Assembly: GCA_024742695.1 (NCBI GenBank)
Contig: JANSXY010000007.1
Coordinates: 62,001-126,000, forward strand
Reading direction: 5' to 3'
Origin: Paracoccaceae bacterium
GTDB lineage: Bacteria > Pseudomonadota > Alphaproteobacteria > Rhodobacterales > Rhodobacteraceae
Length of the DNA stretch: 64,000 nucleotides
Part shown: piece by piece, positions 18,803-27,480 of the stretch
Layout of the letters: each line of letters begins with the position of its first letter
Position numbering within the stretch: the first letter of the stretch is position 1
Translations under genes and position numbers: made by a program
Notes under the pieces: generated by a model
The model's database searches: none
What the model saw: the letters and a program-made list of their open reading frames with translations, nothing else
What the model was told of the DNA's origin: nothing

Positions 18803-19471
18803 ATGTGCGGGCGCTTCGCGATCACCCTGCCGGTCGACGCGATGGCACGGCTGTTCGAGGCCGTGCCGGGCAACGACGTGCCGGGCGAGGCGCGCTACAA
18901 CGTCTGCCCGACGACACCTGTCGCCGTCTGCACCGCCGGGGACGGCGAGCGGCGGCTGCGCGCGATGCGCTGGGGTTTCGTGCCGCACTGGTACAAGACG
19001 CCGACCGACGGGCCGCTCTTGATCAACGCGCGGTCCGAGACGATCGCGGAAAAGCCCGCGTTCCGCGCCGCTTGCCGGGAACGGCGCTGCCTGATCCCGG
19101 CCGACGGGTTCTACGAATGGACGCGGGCCGAGGGGCAGGTGCCGTTGCCATGGTACATCCACCGTGCCGACGGCGCGCCGCTGGTCTTCGGCGGCATCTG
19201 GCAGGAGTGGGAGCGCGAGGGCCATGACCGGATCGCGACCTGCGCGGTGGTCACCTGTGCCGCCGGTCCGGGCATGGACGCGATCCACGACCGCGAGCCC
19301 CTGGTGCTGGAACCCGCGGACTGGCCGCTGTGGCTGGGCGAGGCCGGCCACGGCGCGGCCCGGCTGATGAAAGCGGCCGCGCCGGGGGTGCTGGCTTGGC
19401 ACCGGGTCGGCACCGAGGTCAATTCCAACCGCGCCTCGGGGCCGCAGCTGATCGCGCCGGTGGCGGCCTGA
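18803..19471 (+). CDS. HMCES/YedK-type abasic-site crosslinking protein (SRAP)
   Basis: Forms a stable thiazolidine link with abasic sites in single-stranded DNA, shielding them during replication. The 222-residue protein keeps every active-site residue of the family: Cys2 directly after Met1, Asn75 in LINARSE, Glu105 in GFYEW, and His162 in MDAIHDREP. Met1 must be removed for Cys2 to act. Formerly called SOS response-associated peptidase. It follows the LysR gene by nine bases and may be transcribed with it; no LexA-like box was seen nearby. Confidence 0.95.
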   Translation: MCGRFAITLPVDAMARLFEAVPGNDVPGEARYNVCPTTPVAVCTAGDGERRLRAMRWGFVPHWYKTPTDGPLLINARSETIAEKPAFRAACRERRCLIPADGFYEWTRAEGQVPLPWYIHRADGAPLVFGGIWQEWEREGHDRIATCAVVTCAAGPGMDAIHDREPLVLEPADWPLWLGEAGHGAARLMKAAAPGVLAWHRVGTEVNSNRASGPQLIAPVAA

Positions 19472-19524
19472 CCGGCGGCGCAGTGCTTGCAACGCCGGGC
19501 CGGGCGGGGCTATAGGGAAGGGGC

Positions 19525-19598
19525 GCGGGTGTAGCTCAATGGTAGAGCAGCAGCCTTCCAAGCTGAATACGTGGGTTCGATTCCCATCACCCGCTCCA
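19525..19598 (+). tRNA. tRNA-Gly(TCC)
   Basis: A complete cloverleaf. The acceptor stem is GCGGGTG with CACCCGC, the discriminator is T, and the CCA end is encoded. The D arm is GCTC-AATGGTA-GAGC, and the T arm contains GGTTCGATTCC. The anticodon loop CTTCCAA gives anticodon TCC, reading GGA and GGG codons. The first anticodon-stem pair is a G-A mismatch (27-43), a small irregularity. Confidence 0.97.
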
Positions 19599-19681
19599 AC
19601 TTCCTGCCCCGCTGCGCCAACCGGACGCTTGCCCTGCCACGCCCCGATCCGGTAACCGGAAGGCCACGCATGGGAGGCGGC

Positions 19682-21490
19682 ATGGCAAGAAAACCCGAAC
19701 CTGCCGGAGACGAGCGGGCGAAATCGCGCAGGATCGGCGCCCTCGCGGGGCTGTTGCCGTTCCTCCGACCGTATCGGCTGCTTGTGGCCGGGGCGATCGC
19801 GGCGCTGGTCGCCACGGCGACCGTCAGCCTGATCCTGCCGATCGCCGTGCGCCGCGTCGTCGACGGGTTCAACGAGGGCGCGGGGCTGCTCGACCAGTAT
19901 TTCACCGCCGCGCTGATCATCGCCGCGGCGCTCGCGCTGGGCACGGGGCTGCGCTACTACCTTGTCACCCGTCTGGGCGAACGGGTGGTGGCCGATATCC
20001 GCCGCGCGGTGTTCGACCGGGTGATCGGCCTGTCGCCCGCGTTCTTCGAGCGGGTGATGACGGGCGAGGTGCTCAGCCGGATCACCACCGACACGACGGT
20101 GATCCTCTCGGTCATCGGCTCGTCGATCTCGATCGCGCTGCGCAACGTGCTGCTGCTGACAGGCGGGCTGGCGCTGATGCTGCTGACCTCGGCCAAGCTC
20201 ACCGGCCTCGTGCTGCTGATCGTGCCGGTCGTGGTGGTGCCGATCATCGTGCTTGGCCGGCGGCTGCGCGGGCTGTCGCGCGAGAACCAAGACTGGATCG
20301 CGGCCTCCTCCGGCAATGCCTCGGAGGCGCTGCTGGCGGTGCAGACGGTGCAGGCCTATACCCACGAAACGGCGAGCCGGTCGGAATTCGGCGCGGTCAC
20401 CGAACGGTCGTTCGAGGCGGCGAAGAAGCGCGTGGGCACCCGCGCGGTGATGACGGTGATCGTGATCTTCCTCGTCTTCGCCGGCATCGTCGGGGTCTTG
20501 TGGATCGGCGCGCGGGACGTGCGCGGCGGCGTCATGAGCGTGGGCGAACTGGTGCAGTTCGTGATCTACGCGATCATGGTCGCCGGTGCGGTCGGCGCCC
20601 TGTCGGAAATCTGGAGCGAGTTGCAGCGCGCCGCCGGGGCGACGGAACGGCTGGTGGAGCTTCTGTCGACCGACGACGCGGTGCAGGATCCGGCCAGCCC
20701 GCGCCCGCTGCCCAGCCCCGTGCGGGGCGAGATCGGGCTGGACAGCGTGACCTTCCGCTATCCGTCGCGGCCCGACACGCCGGCTCTGGACGGTGTCGAC
20801 CTGCGGGTCAAGCCGGGTGAGACGGTGGCCCTGGTCGGCCCGTCGGGCGCGGGCAAGTCGACCGTGATCCAGCTTCTGCAACGGTTCTACGACCCCCAGG
20901 AGGGCCGGATCACCATCGACGGGATCGACCTGCGCGAGATGGCGCGGGCGGACTTCCGCCGCGCCATCGCGCTGGTGCCGCAAGACCCGGTGATCTTCGC
21001 CGCGACGGCGCGCGAGAACATCCGCTTCGGCCGGCCCGAGGCCAGCGATGCCGAGGTCGAGGCCGCCGCCCGCGCCGCGGCGGCCGACACGTTCCTCGCC
21101 GAGTTGCCGGAGGGCTACGATACCTATGTGGGCGAGCGTGGCGTGATGCTGTCGGGCGGCCAGAAACAGCGCATCGCCATCGCCCGCGCGATCCTGCGCG
21201 ACGCGCCGATCCTGCTTCTGGACGAGGCGACCTCGGCGCTGGATGCCGAAAGCGAGCGCGCGGTGCAGCAGGCCGTCGACCGGCTGTCGCGGGGGCGCAC
21301 GACGCTGATCGTCGCGCACCGGCTGGCGACGGTGAAGCGCGCCGACCGGATCGTGGTGTTCGACAAGGGCCGCATCGTCGCCACCGGAACCCATGCCGGG
21401 CTGGTGGCCGAGGGCGGCCTTTACGCGCGTCTCGCGCGGCTGCAATTCACCGACGGCGCCGGGGCCGATGCCACGGAAGCGGCCGAATAG
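19682..21490 (+). CDS. ABC exporter, fused permease-ATPase (ABCB/MsbA-like)
   Basis: A 602-residue half-transporter that would work as a homodimer in the inner membrane. Six hydrophobic segments occupy about residues 20-290. The ATPase follows with Walker A GPSGAGKST near 386, the signature LSGGQKQRIAIARA near 489 and Walker B/D-loop LLLDEATSALD near 511. The ATG at 19682 has GGGAGG before it; earlier in-frame starts fall inside the tRNA gene and are rejected. The substrate may be a lipid or a drug; nothing nearby decides this. Confidence 0.93.
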   Translation: MARKPEPAGDERAKSRRIGALAGLLPFLRPYRLLVAGAIAALVATATVSLILPIAVRRVVDGFNEGAGLLDQYFTAALIIAAALALGTGLRYYLVTRLGERVVADIRRAVFDRVIGLSPAFFERVMTGEVLSRITTDTTVILSVIGSSISIALRNVLLLTGGLALMLLTSAKLTGLVLLIVPVVVVPIIVLGRRLRGLSRENQDWIAASSGNASEALLAVQTVQAYTHETASRSEFGAVTERSFEAAKKRVGTRAVMTVIVIFLVFAGIVGVLWIGARDVRGGVMSVGELVQFVIYAIMVAGAVGALSEIWSELQRAAGATERLVELLSTDDAVQDPASPRPLPSPVRGEIGLDSVTFRYPSRPDTPALDGVDLRVKPGETVALVGPSGAGKSTVIQLLQRFYDPQEGRITIDGIDLREMARADFRRAIALVPQDPVIFAATARENIRFGRPEASDAEVEAAARAAAADTFLAELPEGYDTYVGERGVMLSGGQKQRIAIARAILRDAPILLLDEATSALDAESERAVQQAVDRLSRGRTTLIVAHRLATVKRADRIVVFDKGRIVATGTHAGLVAEGGLYARLARLQFTDGAGADATEAAE

Positions 21491-21578
21491 CCGCAGCGTC
21501 ACACTTGCCCGGACGTGGGTGTGCCCCCATTGTTTGCCCACAACACGACCGCCAGAGAGGCGGCAGGGAGGGTATGTA

Positions 21579-23471
21579 ATGGGTCGTTTCGAGGGGGTGG
21601 CCGACCGCGACGCGGTCGAGAACGAAATGCCGTGGGAGGCGCGCGAGGTTCCGCGCACCATCTACGAGTTCCTGGGCCGGGTTAAGGATCGGCACGGGAC
21701 ACGGCCGGCGATCAGCTTCCAGCTTCTGTCGGGGCCTTCGGACAAGGCCGAGACCCTCACCTGGGCCGAGCTGCACGGCCGGGTCACGCAGGCCGCGAAC
21801 CTGTTTCGCAGCCTGGGCGTCGGGCCGGATGACGTCGTGGCCTACATGCTGCCCAATGCCAACGAAACCGCGATCGCGCTGCTTGGCGGCATGGTCGCGG
21901 GGATCGTGAACCCGATCAATCCCCTGCTGGAAGCCGAACAGATCGCCGCGATCCTGCGCGAGACCGGGGCCAAGGTGCTTGTCACCCTGAAAAGCTTCCC
22001 GAGGACCGATGTCGCGCAGAAGGCGGCGGAGGCGGTGCGACTGGCGCCCGACGTGCAGACGGTGCTGGAGGTCGATCTCAACCGTTACCTGACGCCGCCG
22101 AAAAGCCTGATCGTGCCGTTCCTGCGCCCGAAGATCACGGTGGCGCATCGCGCCACGGTCAAGAGCTTCCGCGCCGAATGCGCGAAGATGCCCGCCGACC
22201 GGCTGAGCTTTACCGACGATCCGGCGGACCGGGTGGCGGGAAATTTTCACACCGGTGGCACCACGGGCATGCCGAAGGTCGCGCAGCACAAGGTTTCGGG
22301 GATGATCTACAACGGCTGGCTCGGCGGCCGGCTGCTGTTCGACGAGACCGACGTGCTGATCTGCCCGTTGCCGTTGTTCCATGTCTTCGCGGCCTATCCG
22401 ATCATGATGTCCTGCATCGCCTCGGGCGCGCATGTCGTGTTTCCAACCCCGGCGGGGTATCGCGGCGATGGCGTGTTCGACAACTTCTGGAAGCTGGTCG
22501 AACGCTGGCGGGTGACCTTCGTGATCACGGTGCCCACCGCGCTTGCGGCGCTGATGCAGCGCCCGGTGGATGCCGATATCTCGTCGCTGCGCACAGCGAT
22601 CTCGGGTTCGGCCGCGCTGCCGATCGAGCTGTACAACCGGTTCCTGTCCGCCACCGGCGTCCAGATCGCCGAAGGCTACGGCCTGACGGAGGCGACCTGC
22701 CTCGTCTCCTGCAACCCCGTCGACGGGCTCAAGAAGGTCGGATCGGTCGGCCTTCCCTTGCCCTATACCGAGGTGCGGATCCTCGAACACCGGCCCGACG
22801 GCAGCGTGCGCGATTGCGAGATCGACGAGATCGGCGAGATCTGCGTCGCCAATCCCGGTGTGTTCGCCGGCTCGACCTATACCGAGGATGACCGCAACGC
22901 CGATCTTTTCGACGACGACATCTATCTGCGCACCGGCGATCTGGGGCGCATGGACGCCGATGGCTACCTCTGGATCACCGGCCGCGCGAAGGATCTGATC
23001 ATTCGCGGCGGCCACAACATCGATCCCGCCGAGATCGAGGAGGCGATGCTCAGCCATCCCGCCGTGGCCTTTGCCGGCGCCATCGGCCAGCCCGACGCCT
23101 TCGCCGGGGAACTGCCCTGCGTCTATGTCGAACTGGTCGCCGGGGCCGAGGTGACGGTGGCGGATCTTGCCGCCCATGCCCGCCACCACATCCACGAACG
23201 GGCCGCCTATCCCAAGCATTTCGAGGTTCTGCCGGAACTCCCGAAGACGGCGGTGGGCAAGATCTTCAAGCCCGAGTTGCGCAAGCTGGCGATCGCGCGG
23301 GTCTACGACCACGCGCTGCACCGGGGCGGCTTCGCGGCGCGGGTGGCCGAGGTGGTGGAAGACCGCAAGCGCGGCCTGGTCGCCCGGCTGGAGCGCCTGG
23401 GCGAGGTCGATGAAGAGGCGCTGGGTCACAAGCTGGGTGAGTTCACCCGGCCTTGGGAGTGGCGCGACTGA
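21579..23471 (+). CDS. Acyl-CoA synthetase (AMP-forming)
   Basis: A 630-residue member of the ANL superfamily, joining a carboxylic acid to CoA through an acyl-AMP. The P-loop reads HTGGTTGMPKVAQH and the adenine-contacting motif EGYGLTEATCLVSCN; the hinge follows RTGDLGRMDADGYLWITGR, and the catalytic Lys of the C-terminal domain is in KTAVGKIFKPELRK. The ATG at 21579 is preceded by GGGAGGG. The likely substrate is a medium- or branched-chain acid, but this is not resolvable here. It stands alone, ending at a strong hairpin. Confidence 0.9.
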   Translation: MGRFEGVADRDAVENEMPWEAREVPRTIYEFLGRVKDRHGTRPAISFQLLSGPSDKAETLTWAELHGRVTQAANLFRSLGVGPDDVVAYMLPNANETAIALLGGMVAGIVNPINPLLEAEQIAAILRETGAKVLVTLKSFPRTDVAQKAAEAVRLAPDVQTVLEVDLNRYLTPPKSLIVPFLRPKITVAHRATVKSFRAECAKMPADRLSFTDDPADRVAGNFHTGGTTGMPKVAQHKVSGMIYNGWLGGRLLFDETDVLICPLPLFHVFAAYPIMMSCIASGAHVVFPTPAGYRGDGVFDNFWKLVERWRVTFVITVPTALAALMQRPVDADISSLRTAISGSAALPIELYNRFLSATGVQIAEGYGLTEATCLVSCNPVDGLKKVGSVGLPLPYTEVRILEHRPDGSVRDCEIDEIGEICVANPGVFAGSTYTEDDRNADLFDDDIYLRTGDLGRMDADGYLWITGRAKDLIIRGGHNIDPAEIEEAMLSHPAVAFAGAIGQPDAFAGELPCVYVELVAGAEVTVADLAAHARHHIHERAAYPKHFEVLPELPKTAVGKIFKPELRKLAIARVYDHALHRGGFAARVAEVVEDRKRGLVARLERLGEVDEEALGHKLGEFTRPWEWRD

Positions 23472-23478
23472 TCGAAAC

Positions 23479-23503
23479 GGCCCGGCGCGCGGGGCGCCGG
23501 GCC
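23479..23503. terminator. Hairpin after the acyl-CoA synthetase gene
   Basis: GGCCCGGCG and CGCCGGGCC form a perfect nine-base-pair stem around a seven-base loop, seven bases after the acyl-CoA synthetase stop and 31 bases before the end of the convergent DegT gene. It is followed on the plus strand by GGTGGTCTTTC, a poor U-tract. Confidence 0.65.
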
Positions 23504-23534
23504 GGTGGTCTTTCGGCGGGAAGCCCCTGCGCCG

Positions 23535-24737
23535 TCAGGCCGCGCGGGCCTTCACATCCTCCGCCGCGGCGAGAAGCGCATCGGCGATGAAATCGAGATC
23601 GGGTTTGCGCAACCGCGCGGGCAGGCGCACGTCGCAGGCCCGCATCAGCATCGCGCGCGTCTTCGGAAGATCGGGCAGATCGCCCAGGAATTGCCAGTTC
23701 CAGAACGCGCGGGCGTTGTCCCGGCTCAGCCCGAAGACCTGCACCGAGACGCCGCGGGCCTTCGCCGCGTCCTGGAAGGCCAGCGCCTCTTCGTCGCGGG
23801 CGAACCCCTTGAGGTTGAATTGCAGCGAATCGGGCGCCCGTTCTTCCTGCGGCAGGGCCGGCGGGACCGCCATCCAGGGCGAGCCGTTCAGTCGCGCGGC
23901 CACGTAGTCGTGGTTGGCGCGGCCGTCGCGCACCCGGCGTGCCACCTCGGCCAGCTGCGGGCGGATCACCGCGGCGGACAGGTTCTGCATCCGGGTGTTG
24001 TACAGCGGCAGCCGGTTCTGCCAGTGGTGGAAGCTGTTCTGCAGGCCCGGATGTTTCTTCCAGTTGTGTTCGTAGGCGCCCGACATGATCACAGCCCGCG
24101 CGGCGATCTCGGGGTCGTCGGTGATCATGATCCCGCCCTCGCCGGCGTTGACCAGCTTGTAGGACTGGAAGCTGAAGCAGCCGATCTTGCCGATGGTGCC
24201 GATCTTGCGGCCGTTCCAAAGCGTGCCCAGCGAATGCGCCGCATCCTCGATCACCGGCACGCCGCGCGCCTCGGCCAAGGCCATGATCGCGTCCATGTCT
24301 GAGGTATGGCCACGCATGTGGCTGATCAGGACCGCGGCGATCGTGTCGTCGAACCTGGCCTCGAAATCCGCCATGTCGACACGGAAATCGTCGCCGACTT
24401 CGACAAGCACCGGAACGCAATCGGCATGCACGACCGCAGAGGGGACCGCGGCGAAGGTGAAGGCCGGAACCAGCACCCGCGCGCCGCGCGGCAGGTCCAG
24501 CGCCTTCAGCGCGAGAAACAGCGCCGCCGAGCACGACGAGACGGCGAGCGCGTAGCGCGATCCCATCAGCTCCGCGAATTCCGCCTCCAGCAACGCCACC
24601 GGCGCGCCCTCGGGCGCGGTGTAGCGAAACAGGTCGCCCGAGCTGAGCAGCCGCTCGATCTCGGCCCGCGCGGCCTCGGGGATCGGTTCGGCATCGTAGA
24701 CGTTGGGGGCCGGTCGGTGTTGTCCGTCGGGTGCCAT
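23535..24737 (-). CDS. DegT/DnrJ/EryC1/StrS family PLP aminotransferase
   Basis: A 400-residue fold type I PLP enzyme. The cofactor Lys194 lies in SFQSYKLVNAGEGG, and Asp165 in VIEDAAHSLG would hold the pyridine nitrogen; SSCSAALFLALKAL is the phosphate-binding helix. The family mostly transaminates keto-sugars, yet no sugar genes lie here; it follows the polyamine genes by 85 bases. It may instead act on an amino-aldehyde from that pathway, which is inference. Its Shine-Dalgarno AGGAAA lies in one arm of a perfect inverted repeat, so its translation may be controlled separately from the operon. Confidence 0.88.
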   Translation of the reverse strand: MAPDGQHRPAPNVYDAEPIPEAARAEIERLLSSGDLFRYTAPEGAPVALLEAEFAELMGSRYALAVSSCSAALFLALKALDLPRGARVLVPAFTFAAVPSAVVHADCVPVLVEVGDDFRVDMADFEARFDDTIAAVLISHMRGHTSDMDAIMALAEARGVPVIEDAAHSLGTLWNGRKIGTIGKIGCFSFQSYKLVNAGEGGIMITDDPEIAARAVIMSGAYEHNWKKHPGLQNSFHHWQNRLPLYNTRMQNLSAAVIRPQLAEVARRVRDGRANHDYVAARLNGSPWMAVPPALPQEERAPDSLQFNLKGFARDEEALAFQDAAKARGVSVQVFGLSRDNARAFWNWQFLGDLPDLPKTRAMLMRACDVRLPARLRKPDLDFIADALLAAAEDVKARAA

Positions 24738-24745
24738 GCGTCAGC

Positions 24746-24770
24746 TTTCCTGAATGTGAGTTTCAGGAAA
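24746..24770 (-). promoter_or_regulatory. Inverted repeat covering the Shine-Dalgarno of the DegT gene
   Basis: On the minus strand TTTCCTGAA, a seven-base loop, and TTCAGGAAA form a perfect nine-base-pair hairpin. Its 3' arm holds AGGAAA, the only plausible ribosome site for the ATG nine bases on. As RNA it could hide that site; as DNA it could be an operator for an internal promoter. Both readings are inference. Confidence 0.5.
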
Positions 24771-24822
24771 ACTGTAAATGAATCGGCGCGGGAAGGCCAC
24801 CGGGATTTCTTGCCTTCGGCGG

Positions 24823-26124
24823 TCAGATGCCCAGCCGGTCGCGCAGCGCGTACCATGTCATCGCCAGCACGAGCAGCGGCGAGCGCAGCCCCGCGCCGCC
24901 CGGAAAGGCCGGCGGGCCGAGCCCGGCCATCACGTCGAAACGCTCCGCCTGACCGGCGGCGGCTTCGGCCAGCACCCTGCCCGCGAAGGTTGCCATCGCC
25001 ACGCCGTGACCGGAAAAGCCCGAGGCCGACAGCACGTTCGCCGACGGCCTCAGGAAGCAGGGCATCCGTGTCATCGTGATCGCCAGCGTCCCGCCCCAGG
25101 CATAGTCGATCGCCACGTCGGCAAGGCCGGGATAGACCTGCAGCATCGGCTTGCGCACCGTCCGCACGATATCGGGAAAGCGGTAGCCGTAGCTTTCGCC
25201 GCCGCCGAACAGCAGGCGGTTGTCTTCGCTCAGCCGCCAGTAATTGACGACGAAACGGCTGTCGGCCACCGCGACGTCCTCGCGCAGCACCGCCGCCACC
25301 CGGTCGCCGAGCGGCGCGGTGGCGAGGATGAAGTTGTTGATCGGCATCACCCGCGCGGCCACCGCGCCGTCGAGCGCGCCGAGATAGCCGTTCGCGGCCA
25401 GGATCACCCGGTCGCACCGCACCTGGCCCAGTTCCGTCTCCACGACCGGCCGGGCGCCGGGGGTGACCCGGGTGACGACCGATCCCTCGTGAATCCGCGC
25501 GCCCGCCGCGGCCGCGGCCCCGGCGAGGCCGATGGCGAAGTTCAGCGGGTGGACATGGCCCGCGCCGCGGTCGATCGTGCCGCCGACATAGGCATCGGAC
25601 GGCAGGATCGCCTGCAAGGCGTCGCGGTCGAGCGGTTCGATCTCGGTATAGCCATAGCGCGTGGCCAGCCGTTCGGCTTCGTCATGCGCCTCGCGCACTT
25701 CCGCGGCCGTCCGGCAGGCATGCGCGATCCCCGGCTTGAAGGTCAGCGGCATGTCGTGTTCGGCGATCAGGCCGCGCACCAGTGCCTTGGCCTCTTCGGC
25801 GAAGTCCCAAAGCCGGCGCGCGGTTTCGGCGCCGTGGGTCCGCTCCAGCGTCTCCTGGTCGACGCGCTGGCCGGAGCCGACCTGCCCGCCGTTCCGGCCC
25901 GAGGCGCCGAACCCGACGCGATGCGCCTCCAGCAGCACGACGTCATGCCCGCGCTGGGCCAGGTGCAGGGCCGCCGACAACCCGGTATAGCCCCCGCCGA
26001 CGATGCAGACATCGGCCCGCGCCTCGCCCCTCAGCGGCGGGAAGGCGGCCAGCGGCGCGGCGGTGGCGGCGTACCAGCTGCGCGGATACTGTCCGGGCCG
26101 GTCGTTGGCGAAGAGCAGGTTCAT
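24823..26124 (-). CDS. FAD-dependent amine oxidoreductase, PuuB-like
   Basis: A 433-residue DAO-family flavoenzyme. The FAD dinucleotide motif is VCIVGGGYTGLSAALHL near residue 40, then the GASGRNGGQVGSGQR segment typical of gamma-glutamylputrescine oxidase. The C-terminal part contains SGFSGHGVAMATFAG for the flavin. By family and context it would oxidise gamma-glutamylputrescine, made by the PuuA-like ligases upstream, to the aldehyde, ammonia and H2O2. Start ATG at 26124 overlaps the ligase stop by four bases; an in-frame start ten codons earlier lies inside the ligase gene and is less likely. Confidence 0.9.
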   Translation of the reverse strand: MNLLFANDRPGQYPRSWYAATAAPLAAFPPLRGEARADVCIVGGGYTGLSAALHLAQRGHDVVLLEAHRVGFGASGRNGGQVGSGQRVDQETLERTHGAETARRLWDFAEEAKALVRGLIAEHDMPLTFKPGIAHACRTAAEVREAHDEAERLATRYGYTEIEPLDRDALQAILPSDAYVGGTIDRGAGHVHPLNFAIGLAGAAAAAGARIHEGSVVTRVTPGARPVVETELGQVRCDRVILAANGYLGALDGAVAARVMPINNFILATAPLGDRVAAVLREDVAVADSRFVVNYWRLSEDNRLLFGGGESYGYRFPDIVRTVRKPMLQVYPGLADVAIDYAWGGTLAITMTRMPCFLRPSANVLSASGFSGHGVAMATFAGRVLAEAAAGQAERFDVMAGLGPPAFPGGAGLRSPLLVLAMTWYALRDRLGI

Positions 26125-27476
26125 ACGTTCAACAGCAGATGCTCCCGTTCCCACGGGCTGATGACCTGCAGGTATTCCTTGTGCTCGTTGCGCTTGACGC
26201 TGTCGTAGAGCTTGCAGAAATCCGGCCCCAGCACCTCGCGCAGCGCCGCGTTCTCCTCGAACAGGTCAAGCGCGTCGCCGAGGTTGTAGGGCAGTTCGTC
26301 CTCGCCCATGTAGGCATCGCCGGTGCATTCGGCGCGCGGCGTCTTGCCTTCCTTCAGCCCGAGATAGCCGCAGGCCAGTGACACCGCGATGCCGAGATAG
26401 GGGTTGCAATCCATCCCGGCGAGGCGGTTTTCCAGCCGCCGCGACCGCGGATCGGAGATCGGCACGCGCAGCCCCGTGGTGCGGTTGTCGCGCCCCCATT
26501 CGAGGTTGATCGGCGCGGCGAAGTCGGGAACGTAGCGGCGATAGCTGTTCACGTAGGGCGCCAGCAGCGCGATGGCCGAGGGCAGATGGTTCTGCATCCC
26601 GGCGATGAAATGCATGAAGGCCGGCGTCTCTTCGCCCTTCTTGCCGGAGAAGATGTTCTTGCCGGTCTTCGAATCGACCACCGACTGGTGGATATGCATC
26701 GCGCTGCCAGGTTCGTCCTCGATCGGCTTGGCCATGAAGGTCGCGAAACAGTCGTGCCGCAGCGCGGCCTCGCGGATCAGCCGCTTGAAGAAGAAGATCT
26801 CGTCGGCAAGATCCACCGGGTCGCCGTGGGCGAGATTGATCTCGACCTGTCCGGCGCCGCCCTCCTGCAGGATGCCGTCGATCTCGAAGCCCTGCGCCTC
26901 GGCGAAGTCGTAGATGTCGTCGATCACCTTGCCGTATTCATCGACCGCCGACATCGAATAGGCCTGCCGCGCGGCGGCGCGGCGGCCGGTGCGGCCCATC
27001 GGCGGCTGGACCGGCATGTTCGGGTCGATGTTCTTGGCGACGAAGAAGAATTCCATCTCCGGCGCGACGATCGGGGTCCAGCCTTCGGCGGCGTAAAGCC
27101 CGACGACGCGCTTGAGCACGTTGCGCGGCGCGTAGCTGATCGGCTCGCCCTTCTGGTCGACGGCGTCGTGGATCACCTGAAGCGTGATGTCGGCGGTCCA
27201 GGGCGCGGCCGTCGCGGTGCTGAAGTCCGGCACGAGGATCATGTCCGGTTCGGTATAGGCGCCGATCGGGCTGTCGGCCCAGCCGCCCGTGATCGTTTGC
27301 AGGAAGATCGAGTTGGGCAGGAAGAAGCTGGGCTGTTTCAGGAACTTCGAGGCCGGCATCGCCTTGCCGCGGGCGACGCCCGCGATGTCGGCCAGGATGC
27401 ATTCGACCTCGTCGAGACGCCGGCCGGCAATGTATTCGCGGGCGGCGTCGGGCAGTTTGTCCTTCCAGTCGGACAT
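26121..27476 (-). CDS. Glutamine synthetase-like gamma-glutamylpolyamine ligase (PuuA-like), copy 2
   Basis: A 451-residue GS-fold enzyme that would join glutamate to a polyamine with ATP. The catalytic barrel shows EMEFFFVAK, GAGQVEINLAHGDP, MHIHQSVVD and NRTTGLRVP/RRLENRLAGMDCNPYL. The Tyr adenylylation site of true GlnA is not recognised. The ATG at 27476 follows the amidotransferase stop by four bases, and the stop overlaps the oxidase start. With the oxidase and amidotransferase it gives the gamma-glutamylation route for putrescine-type amines. It is distinct from, though homologous to, the second GS-like gene two genes upstream. Confidence 0.92.
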   Translation of the reverse strand: MSDWKDKLPDAAREYIAGRRLDEVECILADIAGVARGKAMPASKFLKQPSFFLPNSIFLQTITGGWADSPIGAYTEPDMILVPDFSTATAAPWTADITLQVIHDAVDQKGEPISYAPRNVLKRVVGLYAAEGWTPIVAPEMEFFFVAKNIDPNMPVQPPMGRTGRRAAARQAYSMSAVDEYGKVIDDIYDFAEAQGFEIDGILQEGGAGQVEINLAHGDPVDLADEIFFFKRLIREAALRHDCFATFMAKPIEDEPGSAMHIHQSVVDSKTGKNIFSGKKGEETPAFMHFIAGMQNHLPSAIALLAPYVNSYRRYVPDFAAPINLEWGRDNRTTGLRVPISDPRSRRLENRLAGMDCNPYLGIAVSLACGYLGLKEGKTPRAECTGDAYMGEDELPYNLGDALDLFEENAALREVLGPDFCKLYDSVKRNEHKEYLQVISPWEREHLLLNV

Positions 27477-27480
27477 CGGA

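Noticed and set aside
19571-19681. Earlier start for the ABC exporter
   Set aside because: The upstream in-frame codons lie within the tRNA-Gly gene and its flank; the ATG at 19682 has a GGGAGG ribosome site.
17792-21661. Open frame of 1289 codons on the minus strand
   Set aside because: It lies opposite the LysR, HMCES, tRNA and ABC genes, is Arg/His/Pro/Asp-rich without any motif, and is explained by GC-rich third positions of the real genes.
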